42,205 nt of DNA from an uncultured Lachnospiraceae bacterium (GTDB lineage Bacteria; Bacillota; Clostridia; Lachnospirales; Lachnospiraceae): the NCBI GenBank assembly GCA_910588755.1, contig CAJUQZ010000006.1, positions 16,063-58,267 on the forward strand, written 5' to 3'. The notes beneath the pieces are model-generated. The model made no database searches, was not told the DNA's origin, and saw nothing but the letters and a program-made list of their open reading frames with translations. The position numbers were made by a program, and so were the translations under genes. Below, in pieces: positions 7,883 to 16,451 of this stretch (its first letter is position 1; every line of letters begins with the position of its first letter).

Positions 7883-8686
7883 GTGGATATAGCGTCTTTG
7901 GTGGGAATGATCGTGTGCTTTGGCCTGGTTTTGTATGGTATGATTGACTCGGCAGGTGGTATGAGCGGAATATGGTATTTCCTGAATATGCCGTCAGCAC
8001 TGATTACCTTTGGCGGTGCGGTATTCGCGACGATGATGTCGGTGAGTATGCCAAACTTCGTCGGCGGTCTCAAAAGTATCGGATTGATCTTCAAACCGGT
8101 CAATGTCAATGTCCCGGAGATGATCGCGAAGATTATTGAGTTGTCCAATGTCGCGAGAAAGGAAGGTCTTCTTTCTCTGGAGGAGGCAGCGGGAAACCTT
8201 GAGGATGAATTTATGAAAAAAGGCATCATGCTGATCGTTGACGGTACGGATCCAGAACTGGTAAGAGGGATCTTGGAGACAGAGATGAACAGTATTGACA
8301 GCAGACATAAGTTGAGATCAGGATTCTGGGACAATCTGGGTGCGATGGGCCCTGCGTGGGGAATGATCGGTACACTGGTTGGCCTGATTTGTATGTTAAA
8401 TAACATGTCCGACCCAACATCGATTGGTCCTAAGATGGGTGTTGCGCTGATTACGACATTCTACGGTTCCATGCTTGCAAACTGGATCTGTACGCCGACT
8501 TCCGGCAAGCTGCAGGCGAACAATACTGTGGAGATGCAGGCAAAGGAGATCATGATAGAGGGACTCCTCTCCATACAGGCCGGCGAGAACCCGCGCGTAA
8601 TCGAGGAGAAGCTCAAATCCTTCCTGTCACCTAAGGAAAGACCTTCACAGGAGGAGAATGGAGCAGGTGCTGGAGGTGAAGCTTAA
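7883..8686 (+). CDS. motA: Flagellar motor stator protein MotA
   Basis: 267 residues with four membrane spans: two near the N-terminus (SLVGMIVCFGLVLYGMI; FLNMPSALITFGGAVFATMM) and two after a cytoplasmic loop (GPAWGMIGTLVGLICML; GVALITTFYGSMLANWI). The GP and TPTSGKL motifs of the MotA/ExbB family are present. With MotB it forms the proton (or sodium) channel that drives rotation. The start is GTG at 7883, preceded by AAAAAGGGG. The stop overlaps the motB start (TAATG), indicating translational coupling. Confidence 0.96.
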   Translation: MDIASLVGMIVCFGLVLYGMIDSAGGMSGIWYFLNMPSALITFGGAVFATMMSVSMPNFVGGLKSIGLIFKPVNVNVPEMIAKIIELSNVARKEGLLSLEEAAGNLEDEFMKKGIMLIVDGTDPELVRGILETEMNSIDSRHKLRSGFWDNLGAMGPAWGMIGTLVGLICMLNNMSDPTSIGPKMGVALITTFYGSMLANWICTPTSGKLQANNTVEMQAKEIMIEGLLSIQAGENPRVIEEKLKSFLSPKERPSQEENGAGAGGEA

Positions 8687-9582
8687 TGGCGAAAAAGAAA
8701 GAAGAGTTCAAGCTTCCACCTGGAACTCCGGCGCCCTGGATGAGTACCTTTTCAGACATGATGACATTGTTGATGTGTTTCTTCGTGCTGCTGTTCTCCA
8801 TGTCGGAGGTTGATGCGGCCAAGTTTGAGGAGGTTGCCAAATCCTTTCAATCGACCATCAGCATTTTCAGGGCTGGATCGAAGGCAGTCGGCGATGGTAT
8901 CCTGGTGAGCAACGGTGTAAGTCAGCTTAATATGCTTGATGAGTACATAAATTCAAGTGGTAAAACTGCAGAATCAACAACTACGAATCCAGATCCGACA
9001 AAGGCTGGTGGTTCGGCGGATGAGAAGTTGCAGGAGGCTGCAGAGCAGCTTGAGATGACGCAGGAGGAGATTGAATCACTGCGGGCGGCGATTGCTGAGC
9101 TTGAGGAGGAGAAGCTGAAGCTCTCTGAGGAGCTTGCGGAGAAGATCGAGGAGGCGCTTGCGGAGAGCATGATGACAGATCTGGTGGAGGTGGACTTTAA
9201 CGCGGATTATGTCACCCTTACACTCAACGGTGCATTCCTGTTTGACTCGGGAAGGGCGGATATTAAGCCGGACGCTTTACCAGTGTTAAATAAGATTGGT
9301 GTGCTCTTGACAAAGTATGCTGATTCGGATATTGAGATTGAAGGCCATACGGACTCAGTTCCTTTAAATGGGGGCCGGTATGAGAACAATGATGTGCTTA
9401 GCAGCTACAGGGCCCTTGCGGTTTTTGATTACCTTAAGGAAAATGCGTCACTCGATCCGGGTATTGTGAAGCATTCTGGCAGAGGGGAGTATATGCCGAT
9501 TGCCGACAATGCGACGCCTGAGGGAAGGGCAAAAAACAGACGTGTTGAGATAAAAATATATAATGCCTTGAGTTCGCATTAA
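8686..9582 (+). CDS. motB: Flagellar motor stator protein MotB
   Basis: 298 residues. A short cytoplasmic N-terminus is followed by one membrane span, STFSDMMTLLMCFFVLLFSM, containing the ion-binding Asp at about residue 24. After a linker with a Glu-rich coiled coil (about 105-160) comes a C-terminal OmpA-like peptidoglycan-binding domain (about 165-295) with IEIEGHTDSVPL and GRAKNRRVEIKI. It anchors the stator to the wall and carries ions with MotA. It overlaps motA by one base at TAATG. Confidence 0.96.
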   Translation: MAKKKEEFKLPPGTPAPWMSTFSDMMTLLMCFFVLLFSMSEVDAAKFEEVAKSFQSTISIFRAGSKAVGDGILVSNGVSQLNMLDEYINSSGKTAESTTTNPDPTKAGGSADEKLQEAAEQLEMTQEEIESLRAAIAELEEEKLKLSEELAEKIEEALAESMMTDLVEVDFNADYVTLTLNGAFLFDSGRADIKPDALPVLNKIGVLLTKYADSDIEIEGHTDSVPLNGGRYENNDVLSSYRALAVFDYLKENASLDPGIVKHSGRGEYMPIADNATPEGRAKNRRVEIKIYNALSSH

Positions 9583-9602
9583 TAAATGAAAGGGGAATAG
9601 AA

Positions 9603-10115
9603 ATGAAACGAAATCTGTTGTCAATTATTATTCTGGCATTGCTTGTTGTCAATATCGTGTTGTCAGCGATTATGATGGTGAGCGTGTCAAGTGCTTCCAG
9701 AAAAACAGCATCACTTGTGGCGGATATTTCATCGCTTGTCGGTATCGAGATTAACGGGCTGCCGCAGTCAGAGCATACACAGACTGTGTCTATGGCTGAC
9801 ACAGCTGTCCACAATGTTGAGGGAGAGTTGACGATTCCTTTAAAGAAGGGTGAGGACGGAAAAGATCATTATGCTGTAGGCAGTGTGTCCCTGTCCTTAG
9901 ATACCAAGAACGAGGATTACAAGAATTATTCCGAGACAATGTCCAGCATGGACGGCATTATCAAGGATATCGTGTTCGAGGTTATGGGAAAATATACCGT
10001 AGATGAGGCGAGAACCAGTTCTGAAACGATCAAGGAGGAGATCCTGACAAAGCTCCAGAAACGTTTTGAATCAACATTTATTTACAGTGTGTCATACAAC
10101 TTCCTCTATAATTAA
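9603..10115 (+). CDS. fliL: Flagellar basal body-associated protein FliL
   Basis: 170 residues with one N-terminal membrane span (NLLSIIILALLVVNIVLSAI, about 4-27) and an extracytoplasmic domain. The C-terminal segment (residues ~115-165, KEEILTKLQKRFESTF) matches the FliL pattern of a conserved helix then a short strand. FliL surrounds or stabilises the MotAB stator. Overall similarity to characterised FliL is low; the call rests on topology and position between motB and fliM. AAAGGGGAATAG precedes the ATG. Confidence 0.8.
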   Translation: MKRNLLSIIILALLVVNIVLSAIMMVSVSSASRKTASLVADISSLVGIEINGLPQSEHTQTVSMADTAVHNVEGELTIPLKKGEDGKDHYAVGSVSLSLDTKNEDYKNYSETMSSMDGIIKDIVFEVMGKYTVDEARTSSETIKEEILTKLQKRFESTFIYSVSYNFLYN

Positions 10116-10187
10116 TATTGATGCAATCACTGCATGGGGAGTTAGGAATGAGTAGGATTTATCAATATGTAGGGGGTGATTAACTAC

Positions 10188-11168
10188 ATGGGAGAGGTAT
10201 TATCACAAAGCGAAATAGACAGTTTGCTGGCAGCCTTAAGCTCCGGTGAACTTGATGTGGAGGATATGCAGGAGAAGGACGAGCGACAAGCCAAGAATTA
10301 TGACTTTAGCCGGCCTGCAAAATTCTCGAAGGAGCATCTAAGAACGTTAAACATGATTTTTGACCATTATGGAAGACTGTTATCAACAAACCTCCCTGTA
10401 TACCTGAGAAAAAATGTACAGGTTAGTGTAGCAAGTTCCGAGACTGTAACTTTTGCAGAGTTTTCCAATGCCCTGTCCAACCCAGTACTGCTCACGGTCG
10501 TCAATTTCTCGCCGATGCCAGGCACGATCATTATGGAGTTGACAAGTGGGCTGGGATATGCGATTATAGACCGGATGCTTGGTGGCCGGGGAGAAGCGCT
10601 TGACAAGACAAGGGATTTTACGGAAATAGAGATGAGTATTATAGAGCGGATTATGGTCATCTGTATGCAGCTTCTCAGGGAACCGTGGAAAAATGTTGCG
10701 GAGGTCAATCCGTATCTTGAAAGGATTGAGACAAATCCGCAGTTTGCCCAGATCATATCGCCCAATGACATGGTGGCGCTTGTGACCATGAATGTCAAGA
10801 TCGGCGATGTGGAAGGTTTGATGAATGTGTGTCTTCCGTTTTTTACGCTGGAAACTGTTATGGACCGCCTGAATACGAAGTTCTGGTATTCTAGCTTGCA
10901 GAAAATGGATGACGAGGATTATGAGCAGTTTATCGAATCGATGATTCGCAGGGTGGACGTTCCTGTTAAGGCAGTTCTTGGAAAGAGCGTCATAACAGTG
11001 AATGATTTCGTAAATATACAGGTGGGGGATATCATACGGCTTGATTCTAAGGTTGATGACGAACTTGATGTGTATGTGGGGGATATTAAAAAATTTAGTG
11101 CTGTGCCGGGCGCAAGCAAAGAGGCCTACGCAGTAAGGGTAACATCAGTAGTGAGGGAGGAGGAATAA
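10188..11168 (+). CDS. fliM: Flagellar motor switch protein FliM
   Basis: About 326 residues. It begins MGEVLSQSEIDSLLAAL, the N-terminal helix that binds phospho-CheY. The middle CheC-like domain (about 45-225) and the C-terminal FliN-like SpoA domain (about 250-326, with LGKSVITVNDFVNIQVGDII) follow. The ATG at 10188 is preferred over a GTG at 10176 because AGGGGG overlaps that GTG and is correctly spaced for the ATG. It forms the C-ring with FliY. Four bases separate it from fliY. Confidence 0.96.
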   Translation: MGEVLSQSEIDSLLAALSSGELDVEDMQEKDERQAKNYDFSRPAKFSKEHLRTLNMIFDHYGRLLSTNLPVYLRKNVQVSVASSETVTFAEFSNALSNPVLLTVVNFSPMPGTIIMELTSGLGYAIIDRMLGGRGEALDKTRDFTEIEMSIIERIMVICMQLLREPWKNVAEVNPYLERIETNPQFAQIISPNDMVALVTMNVKIGDVEGLMNVCLPFFTLETVMDRLNTKFWYSSLQKMDDEDYEQFIESMIRRVDVPVKAVLGKSVITVNDFVNIQVGDIIRLDSKVDDELDVYVGDIKKFSAVPGASKEAYAVRVTSVVREEE

Positions 11169-11172
11169 GACA

Positions 11173-12378
11173 ATGGATGGTATGTTATCTCAGGATGAAA
11201 TCAATGCATTGTTGAACGGTGTAGATTTGTCAGCGGATTCCGGTGCGTCAGATACAGCGGGGAGTTCGGATGGGGTGGAGCTCACCGATATAGAAAAAGA
11301 TGCGATAGGAGAGGTAGCCAATATCAGTATGGGTACTTCGGCCACAACACTTTTTTCTCTTGTAAACAAGAAGGTTAATATTACAACGCCTGTCGTAGAG
11401 ATGTGTAACTGGCAGGACGTGCTAGATGCCTATGAGCGGCCCTGTGTGTTTATCCAGATTAAGTACACGGTCGGGTTAAACGGCACAAATATTCTGGTAT
11501 TAAAGGAACATGATGTAAAGGTTATCACAGATTTGATGATGGGGGGTGACGGTACAAATGTTGAGGGAGAGCTTAGCGAACTGCATCTAAGTGCCATTTC
11601 AGAAGCCATGAATCAGATGATGGGCTCCTCGTCAACATCGCTTTCTTCCATGCTTGGCAAGACAATTGATATCAGCCCGCCAGAGTCAAGCCTTGTCGAT
11701 CTTCATTCTAAGGATCCGGGAGAACTTTCACCGTTCCTTGAGGATCGGTTTGTCAAGATTTCGTTTAGAATGCAGATTGACGATCTGGTAGATTCCACAT
11801 TGATGCAGTTGTATCCGCTTGATTTTGCCAAGTCGGTTTATGAGACCTTTATGGCACAGCAGATGGGTGGAGCGCCAGAATCAGCTCCGGCGCCAAGTCC
11901 AGCGCCAGCTCCTGCAGCGCCAAGCCCGGCACCAGCGCCAGCTCCTGCAATGGATATGGGCATGCAGCCGCAGATGGGAATGCCGCAGGGTGGATACGGG
12001 ATGCAGCCACAGATGGGAATGCCGCAGGGTGGATACGGGATGCAGCCACAGATGGGAATGCCTATGGGGTATGGGATGCCAAATGTAAGTATACAGCCTG
12101 CACAGTTCCAGAATTTTGCACAGGGACAGGGCGAGATGGTCAGTGCAGAGAGTATCGGTCTGATCAGGGATGTGCCGCTGGAGGTTACAGTAGAACTTGG
12201 AAGAACCAGCAAATCCATTTCAGATATTCTGGAGTTTGCCCCTGGTACGATTATAGAGCTCGATAAGATTGCCGGTGAACCGATCGATGTGCTTGTGAAC
12301 GGCAAGTTTGTCGCAAAGGGTGAGGTGGTTGTCATCGAGGAGAGCTTTGGCGTGAGAATTATGGAAATAATAAAATAA
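11173..12378 (+). CDS. fliY: Flagellar motor switch phosphatase FliY
   Basis: 401 residues. The N-terminus MDGMLSQDEINALLNG is a CheY-P binding motif. A CheC-like phosphatase region carries two E-x2-N active sites (EVANISMGTSATT near 47-60; EAMNQMMGSSSTS near 145), each followed by a conserved proline segment (ITTP, ISPP). A Pro/Ala and Met/Gln/Gly-rich linker (about 235-315) precedes the C-terminal FliN/SpoA domain (DVPLEVTVELGRTSKSISDIL to the end). FliY combines the C-ring role of FliN with dephosphorylation of CheY-P, so no separate fliN is needed. The linker contains a DNA tandem repeat. Confidence 0.96.
   Translation: MDGMLSQDEINALLNGVDLSADSGASDTAGSSDGVELTDIEKDAIGEVANISMGTSATTLFSLVNKKVNITTPVVEMCNWQDVLDAYERPCVFIQIKYTVGLNGTNILVLKEHDVKVITDLMMGGDGTNVEGELSELHLSAISEAMNQMMGSSSTSLSSMLGKTIDISPPESSLVDLHSKDPGELSPFLEDRFVKISFRMQIDDLVDSTLMQLYPLDFAKSVYETFMAQQMGGAPESAPAPSPAPAPAAPSPAPAPAPAMDMGMQPQMGMPQGGYGMQPQMGMPQGGYGMQPQMGMPMGYGMPNVSIQPAQFQNFAQGQGEMVSAESIGLIRDVPLEVTVELGRTSKSISDILEFAPGTIIELDKIAGEPIDVLVNGKFVAKGEVVVIEESFGVRIMEIIK
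11962..12072 (+). repeat. 39-bp tandem repeat encoding the FliY linker
   Basis: Two full units at 11962-12000 and 12001-12039 (ATGCAGCCR + CAGATGGGAATGCC + CAGGGTGGATACGGG type) and a third shortened copy to about 12072. Each full unit adds 13 residues, MQPQMGMPQGGYG, to a flexible linker between the phosphatase and FliN domains. The near identity of units 1 and 2 suggests recent slippage or duplication. Confidence 0.92.
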
Positions 12379-12443
12379 TTTTATTATAAAGAGCTATATT
12401 ATTTCAAATAATGTTTTTGATTTTAGAAAGGACAAGATTGATT

Positions 12444-12806
12444 ATGGGGAAGAGAATACTGATCGTAGACGACGCTGCATTCATGCGAATGATGATAAAG
12501 GATATACTGACGAAAAACGGATATGAGATTGCAGCTGAGGCTGAGAATGGAAAAATTGCAGTTGACAAGTACAAGGAGGCATCACCGGATCTGACACTTC
12601 TTGATATCACAATGCCTGAGATGGATGGTATCCAGGCGCTCAAGGCAATCAAGGCGATTGACCCGGGAGCGAATGTAATCATGTGTTCGGCTATGGGACA
12701 GCAGGCAATGGTTATTGAGGCAATTCAGTCTGGTGCAAAGGACTTTATTGTAAAACCTTTCCAGGCGGAGCGCGTTCTGGAAGCAGTCAAGAAGGTTGTA
12801 GGCTAG
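12444..12806 (+). CDS. cheY: Chemotaxis response regulator CheY
   Basis: A single receiver domain of 120 residues. It shows the acidic pair DD at 9-10, the phospho-acceptor Asp54 in LLDITMPEMDG, a Ser (MCSAMGQQ) at the switch Thr position, and the Lys in FIVKPF near 104. Phosphorylated by CheA, it binds FliM/FliY to change rotation. The ATG at 12444 follows AGAAAGGA; an in-frame upstream start at 12411 lacks such a site. Position between fliY and fliO is typical for Clostridia and Bacillus. Confidence 0.96.
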   Translation: MGKRILIVDDAAFMRMMIKDILTKNGYEIAAEAENGKIAVDKYKEASPDLTLLDITMPEMDGIQALKAIKAIDPGANVIMCSAMGQQAMVIEAIQSGAKDFIVKPFQAERVLEAVKKVVG

Positions 12807-12811
12807 AGAGT

Positions 12812-13180
12812 ATGCTTTTATCATCGACATCAAAAAGGTTTGACTCCATCGGACAGTTGTTGACCATGACAATGATATTTATATTTGTTTTGGCTCTTAC
12901 ATATTTTGCCACAAAGCTCACTGCAGGTCTTCAGAAAGGAAGGCTTGCAGGTTCTAATGTGGAACTGCTAGATACTGTTAAGATTGCGCCGGCCAAATAT
13001 ATCCAGGTTGTGCGGATTGGAAGCAGATATTTTTCTTATGTGGTCTGCAAGGATACTGTGACTTTGCTGGGGGAAGTGACAGAGGACGATATTGCAGCTC
13101 CTGGCAGGGAAGAGAAGGCTGTGCAGACAGCCAGTATCAATTTCAAAGAGATATTTGATAGGCTTAGGAAGCAGCAGTGA
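12812..13180 (+). CDS. fliO: Flagellar biosynthesis protein FliO
   Basis: 122 residues with one membrane span near residues 12-30 (LTMTMIFIFVLALTYFATKL) and a small cytoplasmic domain with the FliO pattern VELLDTVKIAPAKYIQVVRIGSRYFSYVV. FliO helps assemble the FliP ring of the flagellar export gate. It starts five bases after cheY, without a strong ribosome site, so it is probably coupled. Confidence 0.88.
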   Translation: MLLSSTSKRFDSIGQLLTMTMIFIFVLALTYFATKLTAGLQKGRLAGSNVELLDTVKIAPAKYIQVVRIGSRYFSYVVCKDTVTLLGEVTEDDIAAPGREEKAVQTASINFKEIFDRLRKQQ

Positions 13181-13243
13181 AGAGTGTTTTCTGTAAGAGT
13201 TTGGGTTGACAAACAATTGTGTGAGGCATAAGGATAATTTGAT

Positions 13244-14155
13244 ATGAAGAATAAGAGCAAGCAATATAACATTTGTCAGGAATTGCGAAAGATCGCGTGT
13301 ATGTTTTGTGCCATAATTGTGATACTTTTGGCAGATATCGCAGTGGTTTATGCGACGGCTGAAGATGATGCTGCGCAGGCAGGACAGATATTGGACAACC
13401 ATCTAGAGGAGAATGAGAACCGGACAAATATTGATGATCCCGGTACAGCCCAGACAGGTGAAGATCTTCAGAAATTGAATATTGCCAATAATCTTACAAT
13501 TACGTATGACAGTGGAAACGGGGAGCTCAATGGAAATCTGCGTATCCTGTTGATTCTGACAGCAATTGCAGTACTGCCGATTCTTTTGGTAACGATGACT
13601 TCCTTTACCAGAATCCTGATTGTGCTGCATTTTACGAGACAGGCCTTGAATACACAGTCAGCGCCTCCAAATCAGGTGTTGATTGCGATTTCATTATTTC
13701 TGACTTTCTACATCATGCAGCCGGTATTTGCAAAGGTCTATACAGAGGCGGTGGTTCCGTATGATGCAGGGGAGATTGGGTTTGAAGAAGCGATTCAGTT
13801 TGCGGCCGATCCCATGAGACAGTTTATGTTTGAACAGACACAGAGGGACGATATTGCAGTGTTTATGGAGATGGCAAACGTGGCTTGGGACGGTGAGACG
13901 CTCTCTCAGGTGCCGACAACCGTACTGATTCCGTCCTTTATTGTCAGTGAGCTTCGCTCGGCCTTTATTATAGGTTTTGAGATTTATGTGCCGTTTATCG
14001 TGATTGATATGGTAGTGGCGTCCGTATTGATGAGTATGGGTATGATGATGTTGCCGCCAACGACGATTTCCATGCCGTTTAAGATTCTGTTGTTTGTTCT
14101 GGCAGACGGGTGGAATGAGGTGATTGTCAATCTGGTGAGGACTTTTCTCACTTGA
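13244..14155 (+). CDS. fliP: Flagellar export gate protein FliP
   Basis: 303 residues. A signal-like hydrophobic segment (about 20-38) is followed by an acidic extracellular stretch (about 40-85), then the FliP core. Core motifs include LLILTAIAVLPILLVTMTSF, RILIVLHFTRQALNTQSAPP, NQVLIAISLFLTFYIMQPVF and MVVASVLMSMGMMMLPPT. FliP forms the main ring of the type III export gate with FliQ and FliR. It is longer than the commonest size because of the N-terminal extension. AAGGATAA precedes the ATG. Confidence 0.96.
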   Translation: MKNKSKQYNICQELRKIACMFCAIIVILLADIAVVYATAEDDAAQAGQILDNHLEENENRTNIDDPGTAQTGEDLQKLNIANNLTITYDSGNGELNGNLRILLILTAIAVLPILLVTMTSFTRILIVLHFTRQALNTQSAPPNQVLIAISLFLTFYIMQPVFAKVYTEAVVPYDAGEIGFEEAIQFAADPMRQFMFEQTQRDDIAVFMEMANVAWDGETLSQVPTTVLIPSFIVSELRSAFIIGFEIYVPFIVIDMVVASVLMSMGMMMLPPTTISMPFKILLFVLADGWNEVIVNLVRTFLT

Positions 14156-14226
14156 TGAAGGATATCAGGAAAAGTGCTTATCGGATTGAAGCTTTTTATG
14201 CTTGTTTTGTGAAAAAGAGGAAGTGA
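14155..14226 (+). CDS. Possible small ORF of 23 codons, coupled to fliP
   Basis: The ATG overlaps the fliP stop (TGATG) and reads 23 codons to TGA at 14224-14226. The peptide is basic, ending VKKRK, with an aromatic middle (EAFYACF). It lies in an unusual 113-bp gap between fliP and fliQ, which are normally packed tightly. A GGTGAGG about a dozen bases upstream could serve as ribosome site. It may be translated, a leader, or chance. Confidence 0.25.
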   Translation: MKDIRKSAYRIEAFYACFVKKRK

Positions 14227-14268
14227 CAGAGTCGTTTTGCTGATCGGGAAAGGGGTTGTGGTGACGCG

Positions 14269-14538
14269 ATGACAACAGAATTGGTGACAGATATTATGAA
14301 AGAGGGGCTGTATGTAGTACTAAAAACTGCCGCGCCTCCATTGATTGTATCGCTGGTGATCGGGCTTGCCATCAGTATCTTTCAGACAGTAACTTCCATA
14401 CAGGAGCAGACACTTACCTTTGTGCCAAAGATTGTAGGCATGTTTCTGTGTCTGATGCTTTTGGGGGACTGGATGTTGAACAATATGACAACCTACATGA
14501 CAGATTTGTGGCAGAATTTTTCTGTGCATATCAGATAG
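14269..14538 (+). CDS. fliQ: Flagellar export gate protein FliQ
   Basis: 89 residues, two membrane spans, with the family pattern LKTAAPPLIVSLVIGLAISIFQ and the conserved QTVTSIQEQTLTFVPK loop followed by the second span. FliQ wraps around the FliP-FliR core of the export gate. GGAAAGGGG precedes the ATG. FliR follows after 21 bp. Confidence 0.95.
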   Translation: MTTELVTDIMKEGLYVVLKTAAPPLIVSLVIGLAISIFQTVTSIQEQTLTFVPKIVGMFLCLMLLGDWMLNNMTTYMTDLWQNFSVHIR

Positions 14539-14559
14539 AGGGGAGCAGGGCGGCACAGT

Positions 14560-15342
14560 ATGGTAAATTATACTTTTTCCATGTCTGAATTGGAATATTT
14601 TCTGTTTGTGTTTGTGCGGATTGCAACCTTTGTCTTTGTGGCCCCCTTTTTCAGCACCAGGGGTGTGCCAAATAATGCCAAAATTGCACTGAGTGTCTTT
14701 GTTGCCTATATTATGTATAGCTTTGGTCCGGAGCATACGTATCCGGAGTACAATACCATACTTGGATTTGCCACAGTTGTGTTGAAGGAAGTGTCGGTGG
14801 GGTTGCTGATTGGATTGGCCGCCCAGATGTGTACTTCCATTGTTTTATTTGCGGGAAGGATCATCGACATGGAGGTGGGACTTTCCATGGCAAATGTGTT
14901 TGACCCCACCACGAACGAGCAGGCTTCCATCACGGGAGCCCTGATGCAGTATGGTGTTATGATGATTTTGTATACGACTGGGCTTCACAGATATCTGCTT
15001 AAAGCGCTGATGGAGACGTTTATTCTGATACCAGTCAGTGGTGTACAGATCAATACCGACAGATTGCTAGAGTCCCTCATTATATTTCTAAGTGATTATA
15101 TTGTGATTGGATTCCGGGTATGTCTGCCGGTGTTTGCTAGTATTACACTGATGAATATTGTGCTGGGATTGCTGGCGAAGCTTGCACCGCAGATGAACAT
15201 GTTTTCGGTTGGTATCCAGCTTAAACTGCTGGCAGGGCTTAGTGTGATCATGGTAACTATCACACTGCTTCCCGATGTCTGTAATTTTATTACAACGCAG
15301 ATGCAGCAGATGATTGTTTCAATGGTGGAGGGCCTGATGTGA
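14560..15342 (+). CDS. fliR: Flagellar export gate protein FliR
   Basis: 260 residues, strongly hydrophobic with about six membrane spans. Motifs include FFSTRGVPNNAKIALS near 28-43, GLLIGLAAQMCTSIVLFAGRIIDMEVGLSMA near 82-112, and LAKLAPQMNMFSVGIQLK near 208. It is the single-copy gate subunit that acts with FliP and FliQ. The stop overlaps the flhB GTG start (GTGA, four-base overlap). Confidence 0.96.
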   Translation: MVNYTFSMSELEYFLFVFVRIATFVFVAPFFSTRGVPNNAKIALSVFVAYIMYSFGPEHTYPEYNTILGFATVVLKEVSVGLLIGLAAQMCTSIVLFAGRIIDMEVGLSMANVFDPTTNEQASITGALMQYGVMMILYTTGLHRYLLKALMETFILIPVSGVQINTDRLLESLIIFLSDYIVIGFRVCLPVFASITLMNIVLGLLAKLAPQMNMFSVGIQLKLLAGLSVIMVTITLLPDVCNFITTQMQQMIVSMVEGLM

Positions 15343-16451
15343 TATTGGAATATAATCTACAATTCTTTGCGCAGGAAGGACCTGGCGGTGAGAAGACAGA
15401 GGAGCCGACTGCCAAGAAGAAACAGGATACCCGTAAGGACGGTAAGGTTCCCAAAAGTAAGGAATTGTCAAGCGGCGTGGAGCTGATTGCACTCTTTTTG
15501 ATATTGAAGTTCTGGGTTGGCCATATGGGTGAGAACTTTATGGAGCTCTTTGGTGAGATTTATGAGAAGTTTCCGGCGTATACAACTTACTGGAACGGGC
15601 GTATTGTGAAAGAAGATTACACTGTTTTGATCAACAATGTATATGTGGAGTTGCTAAAACAGCTGCTTCCTTTTTTTGCAGTCGGAATTGTCATCGCGGT
15701 CGGCGTGAACATGCTGCAGTTTAAGTTTCAGGTTTCCACGAAACCGCTGAAACCCAAATTTAGCAAGCTCAATCCAGTTTCCGGTGCAAAGAGGCTGTTT
15801 TCCAAGGATAAGATTATTGAACTTCTAAAGTCAATTGCCAAGGTTGTTTTGATTATGGCGATCGTGTATTCGACAATAAAGGATAACTGGGTATATCTTG
15901 TCCAGTTTTATGGAATGCCGCTCAACCAGGCAATCGAGCTGATTGGCAGTATTGTGATTAATATGGGGCTTAAGATTTCCCTTGTGTTTATGATTGTGGC
16001 GTTTGCGGATCTGTTTTATCAGCGGCGCAAATTTAACAACGATATCAAGATGACGAAGCAGGAGGTCAAGGACGAGTACAAGAACGCAGAAGGTGATCCG
16101 CAAATTAAGGGAAAGATGCGTGCCAAGATGCGTGAAGCGTCACAGAGGCGTATGATGCAGGACGTGCCCAAAGCGGACGTGGTGATCACGAACCCGACAC
16201 ATTATGCAGTGGCACTTCGGTATGATGCCTCGACGGGCTCTGCACCAGTTGTTCTTGCCAAGGGTGCGGATTATGTGGCACAGAAGATTAAGGAGATTGC
16301 GCGTGAGAACCATGTAGAGATTGTGGAGAACAAACCGCTTGCCCGTATGCTGTATGCCAACGTGGACATTGGGCAGGAGGTGCCGCCTGAGCTGTACCAG
16401 GCCGTGGCGGAGGTACTTGCGATGGTGTACAAAATGCAAGGAAAGATCTGA
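15339..16451 (+). CDS. flhB: Flagellar export switch protein FlhB
   Basis: 370 residues. The N-terminus has the characteristic EKTEEPTAKKKQDTRKDGKV, then four membrane spans and the C-terminal cytoplasmic domain with the self-cleavage motif NPTHYAVAL (cleavage after Asn at about residue 285). FlhB controls the switch of export from rod/hook to filament substrates. The GTG start overlaps the fliR stop, indicating coupling. The gene is followed by a terminator-like structure rather than directly by flhA. Confidence 0.96.
   Translation: MILEYNLQFFAQEGPGGEKTEEPTAKKKQDTRKDGKVPKSKELSSGVELIALFLILKFWVGHMGENFMELFGEIYEKFPAYTTYWNGRIVKEDYTVLINNVYVELLKQLLPFFAVGIVIAVGVNMLQFKFQVSTKPLKPKFSKLNPVSGAKRLFSKDKIIELLKSIAKVVLIMAIVYSTIKDNWVYLVQFYGMPLNQAIELIGSIVINMGLKISLVFMIVAFADLFYQRRKFNNDIKMTKQEVKDEYKNAEGDPQIKGKMRAKMREASQRRMMQDVPKADVVITNPTHYAVALRYDASTGSAPVVLAKGADYVAQKIKEIARENHVEIVENKPLARMLYANVDIGQEVPPELYQAVAEVLAMVYKMQGKI

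Noticed and set aside
11819..12335. Alternative + and - frames over the FliY linker
   Set aside because: They arise from the repeat in other frames, with biased composition and no start signals.
13206..13234. TTGACA between fliO and fliP as a promoter
   Set aside because: At 17-base spacing the -10 would be TAAGGA, which is poor. The better GATAAT is 21 bases away.
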